Shown here: positions 7,004-14,570 of the stretch, piece after piece
Numbering within the stretch: position 1 is the first letter of the stretch
How the letters are laid out: every line of letters begins with the position of its first letter
Source: Bacillota bacterium
GTDB lineage: Bacteria; Bacillota; Clostridia; Lachnospirales; Lachnospiraceae
Length of the DNA: 24,131 nucleotides
Direction of reading: 5' to 3'
NCBI GenBank assembly: GCA_023436225.1
Contig: JAEZKA010000066.1
Coordinates: 1-24,131 of the forward strand
Translations under genes and position numbers: made by a program
The notes under the pieces: generated by a model
The model's database searches: none
What the model saw: only the letters and a program-made list of their open reading frames with translations
What the model was told of the DNA's origin: nothing

Positions 7004-7924
7004 CTATTCGTCCCTGCCGTAGCCATAATTCTTCATCAAAAAATCACTGTCCCGCCAGTCCTTTTTAACCTTTACCCAAAGCTGAAGATTCACCCTACAG
7101 TCCAAGAGATTTTCAATTTCTTTTCTTGCCTGGGTCCCTATCTGCTTAAGCATACTTCCGCCCTTACCGATGATGATTCCTTTATGCGTGTCACGCTCAC
7201 AGACAATGGTTGCATCAATATCAATCAATCCATTGTTCATTCGGTTACTCTCGGGACGTTCCTTCATCCGGTCAATACTGACCGCAATTCCATGAGGGAT
7301 CTCATCATCCAAAAGTCTTAGCGCCTTCTCACGGATGAGCTCAGCAACAATCTGGCGTTCCGGTTGATCAGTTACGGTATCCTCATCATAATACATGGGC
7401 CCTTCCGGCATATACTTATAGATTTCCTCTAAGAGTAGGCTGGTATTCTCGCCCTTCAATGCCGATACCGGTATAATCTCAGCAAATTTACAGATATCCT
7501 TATACGCTGCGATAAAGGCAAGAATTTGCTCCTTCTTAATCGTATCAATCTTATTAATCACCAGTATAACCGGAGTCTTCACCTTATTCAACTGCTCAGC
7601 AATATGCTGCTCTCCTGCTCCAATAAAGGTGGAGGGCTCTACCAGCCATAGTATTAGATCCACTTCGCTCATGGTTCTTTCCGCCACATTCACCATGTAC
7701 TCACCCAGCTTATTCTTTGCTTTGTGAATACCCGGAGTATCCAGAAAGATAATCTGTCCCCGCTCATCGGTATAAACGGTCTGTATTCGATTTCTGGTGG
7801 TTTGTGGTTTATCTGAGGTTATGGCAATCTTCTGCCCGATCAGCTTATTCATCAGGGTTGATTTTCCAACATTGGGTCTCCCTATCAAGGTAACAAAGCC
7901 CGATTTATATTTCGTATCCTTCAT
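7004..7924 (-). CDS. era: GTPase Era, ribosome biogenesis
   Basis: Era binds the 3' end of 16S rRNA and assists 30S maturation; it is cytosolic and associates with the membrane. The 306-residue length is normal. The G domain shows GRPNVGKS at 15-22 (P-loop), TTR near 42-44 (switch I), DTPG at 62-65, NKID at 124-127 and SALKG at 154-158. The C-terminal KH domain has the RNA-binding loop GKGG at 253-256 and ends in the usual VKKDWRD tail region. The ATG at 7924 is used because AAAGGGA lies 8 bases upstream and MKDTKYKSGFVTLIGRPNVG is the family start; an upstream ATG at 8014 would add 30 residues from a leader hairpin region. It is the first gene of the era-yqzL-recO group. Confidence 0.97.
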   Translation of the reverse strand: MKDTKYKSGFVTLIGRPNVGKSTLMNKLIGQKIAITSDKPQTTRNRIQTVYTDERGQIIFLDTPGIHKAKNKLGEYMVNVAERTMSEVDLILWLVEPSTFIGAGEQHIAEQLNKVKTPVILVINKIDTIKKEQILAFIAAYKDICKFAEIIPVSALKGENTSLLLEEIYKYMPEGPMYYDEDTVTDQPERQIVAELIREKALRLLDDEIPHGIAVSIDRMKERPESNRMNNGLIDIDATIVCERDTHKGIIIGKGGSMLKQIGTQARKEIENLLDCRVNLQLWVKVKKDWRDSDFLMKNYGYGRDE

Positions 7925-7985
7925 GTAATATATCCCTTTCAATTTGTATCTTCTTAGTATTACCTTCTTATTTAACGGTATAAGA

Positions 7986-8019
7986 AACTCATGATGTACT
8001 TTTGAATACATCAAGAGTT
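7986..8019 (-). other. Hairpin in the era leader / M16C downstream region
   Basis: AACTC-A-TGATGTA and TACATCA-A-GAGTT pair over 12 positions with one A-A mismatch around an 8-base loop. On the minus strand it is followed by TTCTTAT, a partial U-rich tail, so it may be a weak terminator for the upstream M16C gene. Confidence 0.45.
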
Positions 8020-8034
8020 CCTTTGTAATTCATG

Positions 8035-8069
8035 ACGATAGAAAGATCGTGAAGCGTGCTTTCTATCGT
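8035..8069. terminator. Hairpin between M16C peptidase and era
   Basis: A perfect 11-bp stem, ACGATAGAAAG / CTTTCTATCGT, with a 13-base loop lies 11 bases past the M16C stop. The minus-strand tail lacks a U-run. Terminator function is plausible in combination with 7986-8019 but not certain. Confidence 0.45.
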
Positions 8070-8079
8070 TTATATATTT

Positions 8080-11019
8080 CTACTTCATAAGGTTTTTGAC
8101 TTCCTTAAACAGCTCTTTATTCTCGTTGATCTTACCCTCATTACCAATCACACAGATATTATCTGCGTTAAGCATTGCCGTAATATACTTATGGCAAGCA
8201 CGAATATCCTCAATCGTCACGCCCAAAACCTGTATTCTTTCCTTTTGCAGATCCTCCTCCGTAATACCGCCAAGATACATACTTAAGGACCGTTTTCCTT
8301 TGGCCTGGGGGGTAAGTGGTGTATCAAGGGAACTGAAGGTACCGATGATATACTTCGTTATATCACGTTCATCAGCGGCAAAATTCTTGATATACTCTGG
8401 TGCCCTTTCATAAACCTGATTGGTTTCCTTTAAGTTTGGATCACGATAGGAGGTGAAATATGCATCACCATCCACACCGGAGAAGCCGCACATACAGCCG
8501 TATGCACCGCCCTTCACACGAACATTGTTCCATAGGTAATCATAGCTTAAGATTGTCTTGAGCACTCTTAGGACACCGGTATATTCATAGCCCGCTTTAA
8601 TGAAATTACCTGCTCTTGCCACGTATTGTACTTGCATTGCTGTCTTGAAACCCTCGTTTAAGCATACCGGTTCTAGGCTTGAGGTATCATAAGCGTCATA
8701 TAAGCTGTGCTCTGCCTTTGGCCAAAGCCCTTCGATAAAGCTCGCCAGCTTATCACCAAATCGTTCATAGCCTTCCTCATCTGCCGTAATGCTGACCAGC
8801 AGGTTCTCTTTGGTGAATACCATCCTTAACAGCTCTTTCAGCTTGTTAATCGTATCATCCGCCTTCTCGTTAAAGTTCTCTGCTAAATCCTCAATGAATT
8901 TGTAGAAAGTAATGCCTGTCGTTATTTCCTTAAATAAGCCATGGGTAGAGTAATAACTCATCGCACGATCCACTGCTACAGAATGACCCGAGGAGTTAAA
9001 ATGCATCTGCAGCTTAGACTTCATCTCATCAATGATTTCCTTAAGTCTCTTTTTATCCTCGAGTTTTGTATGATAGATCATCTCCTCAATCAAACGAATC
9101 GCCTCGTGAAGGTTATCATATAACACCTTGGTAGAGATCTCAAAGACCGGATAATACCGATCCGAGCTGCCCTTGACGGAGAAGCTTCTGACATTGGCTG
9201 AAATACCACCGGTATTAATATTCACCTCATTGGATAAATTCAGATAGGAGTAATGCTCTGTATCAACATAGCCCAGAACAAAGGATAATAAGGATGCATA
9301 GGGCAACAGCTCCTTAGGTACCTCATTCACATGAAAAAGTAGTCTCACATATGCTATCTTGTTGGTATATACATTGTGATGGATTACCTTTACATCACCG
9401 ATTTTATTTTCTGTATTATATAGAGGTTCAATCTCCTTCTTTATATCCTCGCGAGTCAAAAGCGGAATTGCTTCCAGCTCCTCCTTCGTGGAAGGAGTCT
9501 CCTGGAAGATTTCAAGTTCCTTTGTCTCACGTATAATACGCTGCAGCTCTTCGTTGGAAAGAGTCGCCTTATAGGCAGCTAATTTCTTCTTCAGTTCTTC
9601 CTCCTTCTCTTTATTCAATCCGGACTTGGGTTTGAGAATCACTACTGAACTATGAGTATTCTGGAGGAAATATTCCTGAATTACCTTTTCGTAATAGCCT
9701 GTTCCTATCTTCTCCTTGAGGAATGCATAGCCTGAGGTATCCTTAAGGTGAAGGAAGGGCTTGCGATCATCGTGAAGCCAGCTGCTCATAGCACGAAGAC
9801 CGTAAAGCAGTCCCTTCGGGAACTGGCCATAATCCGCTTCTCTATATTTGAATTCGTAATAATTAATCGCTGCACGTAAGGATTTTTCATCAATACCCTG
9901 CGCTACTAACTCGGACAGAACATCACGTATAATCGTAATAAACTGATTCTTCTTATCCTCTTCCGAATTCTTGGCAATAATCGTAAAGGTAGGCTGGAGA
10001 AGCTCATCTTCAAAGCCTCCCAAAATATCCTTACCGATATTGGCATTAAGTAACGCCTGCTTTACAGGAGCACCCGGCGCCTGAAGCAATACATAATCTA
10101 ACACCTGGAAGGTTAACGCAAGCTCTTTGTCCAGGGAGTTACCAATCACTGTATTGTAGCTTAAGTAGGTATTATCCTTGCCTTCCTCTTCTTCACTGAG
10201 GGAATAAAAAGCCTTCACTTCACGACTGCTTGTAAACGGCTTCTGAAGCTTTACCTTAGAATCCACTTCAAGCCTATCATACTGGTTAAGATATTCCTTA
10301 TCAAGCCATACCAATCTCTCTTCGAAATCCATATCACCATAAAGATAGATATAGCTGTTGGAGGGATGGTAATAGGTCTTATGAAAATCGATAAACTCTT
10401 CATAGGACAGCTCCGGAATGAAATCCGGGTCACCTCCGGATTCTACCCCATAAGGGGTGTCTGGGAATAAAGAGTTCTGAATCATACGATATAACATGGA
10501 TTCCGGCGAAGAAAAGGCACCCTTCATCTCATTATATACAACGCCATTGTATTTTAACTCACTCTCCTCCGACTCCAGATCATAATGCCAGCCCTCTTGA
10601 TGAAAAATCTCTTTTTTGTGATAGATATTAGGATATAGTACGGCATCCATATATACATGCATTAAATTCTTAAAATCCTGATCGTTCATGCTGGCAATCG
10701 GATAAACTGTCTTATCCGGATAGGTCATCGCATTTAAAAAGGTATTCAATGAGCCCTTAGCCAGCTCAACAAAGGGATCCTTTGCTGGAAAATGCTTGGA
10801 TCCGCACAGAACGGAATGCTCTATAATATGTGCTACTCCGGTACTGTTTGCCGGAGGTGTTCTAAATCCGATGGAAAATACTTTATTATTATCATCGTTC
10901 GCTACAATTGCAACACGTGCTCCTGTTTTCTTATGAACCAATAATGATCCGATACCGTTCATATCTTCTAATTTTTCCTCAAGTATGAATTCATATGAGG
11001 ATGGAATTTTATATTTCAT
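8080..11019 (-). CDS. M16C family zinc metallopeptidase (presequence protease/Cym1-like)
   Basis: A large cytosolic insulinase-superfamily peptidase that degrades peptides, with two homologous halves forming a closed chamber. The 979-residue length fits the M16C group. The inverted zinc motif HIIEH has ligands His64 and His68 with catalytic Glu67; the third ligand is Glu164 in VVYNEMKGAF. The first domain is about residues 1-250, followed by M16C-associated linker sequence and the inactive C-terminal half with YLWNNVRVKGGAYGCMCGFSG near 860. The start is the ATG at 11019: GGAGG lies 5 bases upstream and MKYKIPSSYEF is the natural N-terminus, whereas the ATG at 11031 overlaps this ribosome binding site. 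It appears monocistronic, with a predicted promoter at 11180-11208 and hairpins downstream. Confidence 0.93.
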   Translation of the reverse strand: MKYKIPSSYEFILEEKLEDMNGIGSLLVHKKTGARVAIVANDDNNKVFSIGFRTPPANSTGVAHIIEHSVLCGSKHFPAKDPFVELAKGSLNTFLNAMTYPDKTVYPIASMNDQDFKNLMHVYMDAVLYPNIYHKKEIFHQEGWHYDLESEESELKYNGVVYNEMKGAFSSPESMLYRMIQNSLFPDTPYGVESGGDPDFIPELSYEEFIDFHKTYYHPSNSYIYLYGDMDFEERLVWLDKEYLNQYDRLEVDSKVKLQKPFTSSREVKAFYSLSEEEEGKDNTYLSYNTVIGNSLDKELALTFQVLDYVLLQAPGAPVKQALLNANIGKDILGGFEDELLQPTFTIIAKNSEEDKKNQFITIIRDVLSELVAQGIDEKSLRAAINYYEFKYREADYGQFPKGLLYGLRAMSSWLHDDRKPFLHLKDTSGYAFLKEKIGTGYYEKVIQEYFLQNTHSSVVILKPKSGLNKEKEEELKKKLAAYKATLSNEELQRIIRETKELEIFQETPSTKEELEAIPLLTREDIKKEIEPLYNTENKIGDVKVIHHNVYTNKIAYVRLLFHVNEVPKELLPYASLLSFVLGYVDTEHYSYLNLSNEVNINTGGISANVRSFSVKGSSDRYYPVFEISTKVLYDNLHEAIRLIEEMIYHTKLEDKKRLKEIIDEMKSKLQMHFNSSGHSVAVDRAMSYYSTHGLFKEITTGITFYKFIEDLAENFNEKADDTINKLKELLRMVFTKENLLVSITADEEGYERFGDKLASFIEGLWPKAEHSLYDAYDTSSLEPVCLNEGFKTAMQVQYVARAGNFIKAGYEYTGVLRVLKTILSYDYLWNNVRVKGGAYGCMCGFSGVDGDAYFTSYRDPNLKETNQVYERAPEYIKNFAADERDITKYIIGTFSSLDTPLTPQAKGKRSLSMYLGGITEEDLQKERIQVLGVTIEDIRACHKYITAMLNADNICVIGNEGKINENKELFKEVKNLMK

Positions 11020-11050
11020 AATTGCCTCCATTCATGCCATATAAGAACCG

Positions 11051-11120
11051 CAGTTTACGATATGCAAAGATAAGCAGCTTTCTTATTCCTATTGCGATAA
11101 AAATTTGCATGGCTAAACTG
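11051..11120 (-). other. Interrupted inverted repeat in the M16C peptidase leader
   Basis: CAGTTTA (11051) and ATGCAAA pair with TTTGCAT and TAAACTG (ending 11120), two 7-bp blocks separated by unpaired bases. A weaker inner pairing, GATAAG with CTTAT, lies in the loop. It begins about 30 bases upstream of the ribosome binding site and would be in the 5' leader from the promoter at 11180-11208. Confidence 0.4.
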
Positions 11121-11179
11121 TAATTAAAAATTCGCTTTCTTCAAGCATTAGTATGGTAATTTATAGTAGTTGCTTATTC

Positions 11180-11208
11180 ATAATAACACAAAACATTTTG
11201 TTTGTCAT
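11180..11208 (-). promoter_or_regulatory. Predicted M16C promoter with palindrome in its spacer
   Basis: Minus strand: ATGACA (11208-11203), a 17-base spacer, then TATTAT (11185-11180). The spacer contains the perfect 14-base palindrome ACAAAATGTTTTGT (11188-11201), the size and place of a repressor operator. It is the best-spaced promoter seen in this gap for the gene at 11019. The regulator is unknown. Confidence 0.45.
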
Positions 11209-11233
11209 TTCTTACGAAATCATTTCTTCGCAC

Positions 11234-11299
11234 AAATCCTTCCTGCTGTTAAAGCAGCAGGCAGCTTCGATACAGAAAATCCCGGAAGAACAAGGATTT
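11234..11299. other. Nested inverted repeat in the M16C-csp gap
   Basis: The outer arms AAATCCTT (11234-11241) and AAGGATTT (11292-11299) enclose a strong hairpin CCTGCTG-TTAAAG-CAGCAGG (11242-11261). It lies between the two divergent genes and outside both predicted transcripts, so its role is unclear. Of the rest of the 11020-11589 gap, 11300-11500 is AT-rich with nothing recognised; the short plus-strand open frame at 11153-11338 is not credible. Confidence 0.4.
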
Positions 11300-11502
11300 T
11301 GCTTTATTCACAATAAAGAAGCATGGCGCCTTTTGTAATAATTATTCATTTATTTCCATTTTATAACCTGTCTCTAGATCTGTCTCTTGGGAATATTTAT
11401 TACGAAACATGGCTAATTAACACGAATTTGTATCATTAGAACATACAATTAATAAATATGCAATAAATAATATAAAATATTACAAATTTCAACAAAACTT
11501 AT

Positions 11503-11531
11503 TTGACTTTTTTACAATTTTATGTTAAATT
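11503..11531 (+). promoter_or_regulatory. Predicted promoter of the cold-shock gene
   Basis: TTGACT (11503-11508), a 17-base spacer, then TAAATT (11526-11531). An alternative is TTTACA at 11511 with TATACT at 11532 and a 15-base spacer. Either gives a 5' leader of about 45-50 bases, shorter than in E. coli cspA. AGGAGG precedes the ATG. Confidence 0.4.
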
Positions 11532-11589
11532 TATACTATCATTACTAATAGTGGTAATGGCAAATAACTTATGTTTTTAGGAGGCATTT

Positions 11590-11790
11590 ATGAAGACAGG
11601 TACAGTTAAGTGGTTTAATGCAAAAAAGGGGTTTGGATTTATTTCTGACGAAGAGGGAAATGATGTATTCGTACATTTTTCTGCACTCCAGATGGACGGC
11701 TTCAAGGTTCTTGAAGAGGGAGAAAAGGTTAGCTTTGAAGTAGTAAAGGGCGATAAGGGTCCTCAGGCTGCAAACGTAAATAGGTTATAA
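11590..11790 (+). CDS. Cold-shock domain protein (CspA family)
   Basis: A 66-residue single cold-shock domain that binds single-stranded RNA/DNA through surface aromatics, acting as an RNA chaperone. RNP1 is KGFGFI (13-18) and RNP2 is VFVHF (26-30); both are intact, and the length is standard for the family (65-70). The start MKTGTVKWFNAKKGFGF is canonical, with AGGAGG about 6 bases upstream. It stands alone on the plus strand between minus-strand genes and shares the strong hairpin at 11918-11958 with purH. Whether it is cold-induced or constitutive cannot be told from sequence. Confidence 0.96.
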   Translation: MKTGTVKWFNAKKGFGFISDEEGNDVFVHFSALQMDGFKVLEEGEKVSFEVVKGDKGPQAANVNRL

Positions 11791-11917
11791 TCAAAGACCA
11801 AATGTAATTTTTATATATATGGGTACATATCTATAAAGTTATAATAGGATGGGTTGTAACACAATCATCAATAAGACTACTTTCACAAGCAGTCAATGAG
11901 CAATTCATTGATAAACC

Positions 11918-11958
11918 AAAGGGATTAGAAATTGCTATCGCAATTTCTAATCCCTTTC
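11918..11958. terminator. Bidirectional terminator between csp and purH
   Basis: A perfect 18-bp stem, AAAGGGATTAGAAATTGC and its complement, closes a TATC-type loop. The A/T-rich stem ends provide U-rich 3' sides in both directions. It lies only 4 bases past the purH stop and about 130 bases past csp, which converge on it. Confidence 0.8.
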
Positions 11959-11962
11959 ATTT

Positions 11963-13516
11963 CTAATGCTTAAAATGTCTCATTCCTGTGAATATCATAG
12001 CAATCCCGTACTCATTACATTTCCTAATAGAGTCCTCATCCCTACTTGCACCACCCGGTTGGATGATGGCTGTAATTCCAGCCTGGTGTGCTGCTTCCAC
12101 ACAATCATCAAAGGGAAAGAAAGCATCAGAAGCAAGAACAGCACCCTTCGTCACGCCTTCACCAATTAATTCCTCAGCATGCTCAATCGATTGCTTCGTT
12201 GCCCAGATACGATTAACCTGTCCCGGTCCGATACCAATGGATTGTTTATCCTTAGCGATTGCAATACCATTGGATTTAACGAATTTTACTACCCTCCAGG
12301 CAAATTTCAGATCCTCCATCTCCTTCGTAGAGGGTGCACGATCTGTAACCACTCTGAGCTCATCCTCATGATATATTTTACTGTCTATCGTCTGTACAAT
12401 TAATCCGCCATTCACCTTCTTCATATCATAGGCATTCTCATCCTGCGGCACTTCAATATCAGGAAGAACAAGCAAGCGGATGTTCTTTTTCTCCTTGAGA
12501 ACCTCTAATGCCCTCGCTTCATAAGAAGGAGCTACAACTACCTCTAAGAAGATCGTCTTCATCTCCTCTGCCATCTCAATTGTAACCTCGCGGTTCATTA
12601 CTACGATACCGCCAAATATCGAGGTCTTATCTGCATCAAATGCTTTTTTCCAAGCATCGGTGATATTCTCAGCACTTCCCACGCCGCAAGGATTACCATG
12701 CTTACAGGCAACCACGGTAGGTTCACTAAATTCCTTCAAAAGCTCCAAGGCTCCGTTCGTATCATTAATATTATTAAAGGATAGCTCTTTCCCATTCAAT
12801 TGAACTGCGTCGGTGATGGATCCCTTCTTCTTACCTATTTCACGATAAAAGGCTGCGGATTGATGAGGATTCTCACCATATCTCATATCCTGCACCTTCT
12901 CAAAGGTCATGGTCATAGTCTCTGGGAAAGAGGTGTCATTTCTTTGTTTCTTCAGGTAATCCGCGATTAATGTATCATAAGATGAGGTATGCATAAATAC
13001 CTTCTGCATTAGATAGAACTTGGTATCTAAAGATACCTCCCTGTTCTCCTTAAGCTCAGACAGAACCTTCTCATAATCCTTTGGATCCACAACGACTGCA
13101 ACATCCTGATAATTCTTCGCTGCGGAACGAAGCATGGTAGGCCCACCAATATCAATGTTCTCAACCGCTTCCTCACGAGTCACATGGTCCTTCAGTATGG
13201 TAGCCTTAAACGGATAAAGATTAACTACAACAATATCGATTGTCTCAACATTCAGATCCGCTAGTTGTTTCATGTGAGACGGGTTGCTTCTCATCGCCAG
13301 TAAACCAGCATGTACAGCAGGATGTAGGGTTTTAACACGTCCATCCAGACATTCCGGAAAGCCTGTAAGCTCAGAGATTTCAATGGCAGGAACTCCTGCT
13401 TCTTTCAATTTACTATAGGTACCTCCGGTAGAAATGATTTCAATTCCCAAGGACACGAATTCCTTCGCAAGCTCTATAATTCCTGTTTTGTCCGATACGC
13501 TGATTAATGCTCTCAT
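11963..13516 (-). CDS. purH: Bifunctional AICAR transformylase / IMP cyclohydrolase
   Basis: Catalyses the last two steps of de novo IMP synthesis in the cytosol: formylation of AICAR with 10-formyl-THF, then ring closure. The N-terminal cyclohydrolase (MGS-like) domain spans about residues 1-190 with STGGT near 30 and NLYPF near 99-103. The C-terminal transformylase carries CKHGNPCG with the catalytic Lys272-His273 and the end motif GMRHFKH. The 517-residue length is standard. The ATG at 13516 is preferred because AGGAG lies about 8 bases upstream and MRALISVSDKTGI is the family start; the ATG at 13558 would add 14 unrelated residues. Here purH is alone rather than in a pur operon. A sigma-A-like promoter lies at 13578-13606. 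No purine or ZTP riboswitch was recognised in its leader. Confidence 0.97.
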   Translation of the reverse strand: MRALISVSDKTGIIELAKEFVSLGIEIISTGGTYSKLKEAGVPAIEISELTGFPECLDGRVKTLHPAVHAGLLAMRSNPSHMKQLADLNVETIDIVVVNLYPFKATILKDHVTREEAVENIDIGGPTMLRSAAKNYQDVAVVVDPKDYEKVLSELKENREVSLDTKFYLMQKVFMHTSSYDTLIADYLKKQRNDTSFPETMTMTFEKVQDMRYGENPHQSAAFYREIGKKKGSITDAVQLNGKELSFNNINDTNGALELLKEFSEPTVVACKHGNPCGVGSAENITDAWKKAFDADKTSIFGGIVVMNREVTIEMAEEMKTIFLEVVVAPSYEARALEVLKEKKNIRLLVLPDIEVPQDENAYDMKKVNGGLIVQTIDSKIYHEDELRVVTDRAPSTKEMEDLKFAWRVVKFVKSNGIAIAKDKQSIGIGPGQVNRIWATKQSIEHAEELIGEGVTKGAVLASDAFFPFDDCVEAAHQAGITAIIQPGGASRDEDSIRKCNEYGIAMIFTGMRHFKH

Positions 13517-13577
13517 GCCTTCTCTCCTTTTCCTCTCAAAAGCTACTTCTGACATCATATATTTCGTTTATATCAAA

Positions 13578-13606
13578 ATAGTACACCAAGAAGTCCGTGA
13601 ATTCAA
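13578..13606 (-). promoter_or_regulatory. Predicted purH promoter
   Basis: Minus strand: TTGAAT (13606-13601), a 17-base spacer, TACTAT (13583-13578). It lies about 60 bases upstream of the chosen purH start. Confidence 0.55.
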
Positions 13607-13664
13607 TTCATTAATACTAATGTATTTTATTGCGATTTCTTATAGATAGAGAAAAAGATTAGAG

Positions 13665-13693
13665 TTGCATTCGTTTATAAATTATACTATAAT
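13665..13693 (+). promoter_or_regulatory. Predicted sigma-A promoter of the Lit-like gene
   Basis: TTGCAT (13665-13670), exactly 17 bases, then a perfect TATAAT (13688-13693). Transcription would start near 13700, about 40 bases before the ATG at 13742. It is divergent from the purH promoter. Confidence 0.7.
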
Positions 13694-13741
13694 GCGTTTG
13701 GAACTTAATTGGCACACCTACGCATATGTACGGAGGCTTGT

Positions 13742-14413
13742 ATGAGACGGTTTAAAGTAACCGATTTATTAATTGGAGTATTATTTACATTATTATTCAT
13801 CAGTATTGCGGTTGTTATCACAATCAATTTTAGACCCTTATATTATTTTGACATTGACTATTTGAACATCGAAGAGAGCTCCGGATATCCAAAAGAGGTA
13901 ATTCGAGAAAATTATGATGCCTTAATCGATTACTCCTCTCCTTTTTTTAAAGGTGAGCTAAATTTCCCTACCCTAGCGGCTTCCGAGAGTGGATTATTTC
14001 ATTTTAAAGAAGTAAAGAATATCTTCACTGGCTTTTATATTCTGGGTGCTATCACTTTGGCATTCGGAATTATAATAATAATACAAAAGCATAAAAATAA
14101 AGATTATAGTTATCTGCTCGTATCGGCTGCTACAGCGATCATTCTCCCGTTATTACTGGCCTTGTCGCTTTCAATCGACTTTGACCGCGCTTTTGTTATA
14201 TTTCATAAGCTTTTCTTTAATAATGATTATTGGCTCTTTGATCCGTATACAGATCCTGTCATCACTATCCTTCCGGATACTTTCTTCTTGCACAGCGCCA
14301 TAATGATTATTGTACTCGTGCTTTTAATGAGCCTTGTATTTTTAGGCGCATATCTTGTTAAAAGACGACATGTAGGTATTAAGTACCGTAGCAACAAGGG
14401 ATTAAAATTATAA
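13742..14413 (+). CDS. DUF1461/TIGR01906 membrane protein, Lit-like lipoprotein transacylase
   Basis: A 223-residue integral membrane protein with four hydrophobic segments (about residues 9-29, 98-115, 127-145 and 183-203) and an extracytoplasmic loop after the first. The family includes Lit, which moves an acyl chain from the diacylglyceryl group of lipoproteins to the N-terminus of the lipid-bearing Cys, giving a lyso form that alters TLR2 recognition. Two conserved histidines fit the published Lit active site: His87 in SGLFHFKEVKNIF and His155 in VIFHKLFFNNDYWLFDP. The start is the ATG at 13742, with GGAGG 5 bases upstream; a longer frame from a TTG at 13709 lacks one. Whether it has Lit activity is inference, since the DUF1461 family is broader. 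Its promoter is at 13665-13693. Confidence 0.75.
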   Translation: MRRFKVTDLLIGVLFTLLFISIAVVITINFRPLYYFDIDYLNIEESSGYPKEVIRENYDALIDYSSPFFKGELNFPTLAASESGLFHFKEVKNIFTGFYILGAITLAFGIIIIIQKHKNKDYSYLLVSAATAIILPLLLALSLSIDFDRAFVIFHKLFFNNDYWLFDPYTDPVITILPDTFFLHSAIMIIVLVLLMSLVFLGAYLVKRRHVGIKYRSNKGLKL

Positions 14414-14441
14414 CACAAAGAGCAGGCATTCTATAATAGTG

Positions 14442-14470
14442 TTGAATCGTAAAGCAATAAAGAGTATGCT
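14442..14470 (+). promoter_or_regulatory. Predicted pyk promoter
   Basis: TTGAAT (14442-14447), a 17-base spacer, TATGCT (14465-14470). It would give a leader of about 95 bases before pyk, containing a small AAGTAT/ATACTT hairpin near 14515. Readthrough from the upstream gene is also possible. Confidence 0.45.
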
Positions 14471-14570
14471 TAATATACTTTCTATTGTCATGTATCAGAA
14501 GCCTATACCTGGTGAAGTATTGGTATATACTTAGCTGCACGGATTGATAAGTGCAAGAATGGAGGTAATT

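Noticed and set aside
11153..11338. 61-codon plus-strand frame in the M16C-csp gap
   Set aside because: No ribosome binding site, unlikely composition, and it overlaps a hairpin and a better promoter on the other strand.
11988..12371. 127-codon plus-strand frame antisense to purH
   Set aside because: Shadow of purH with no ribosome binding site.
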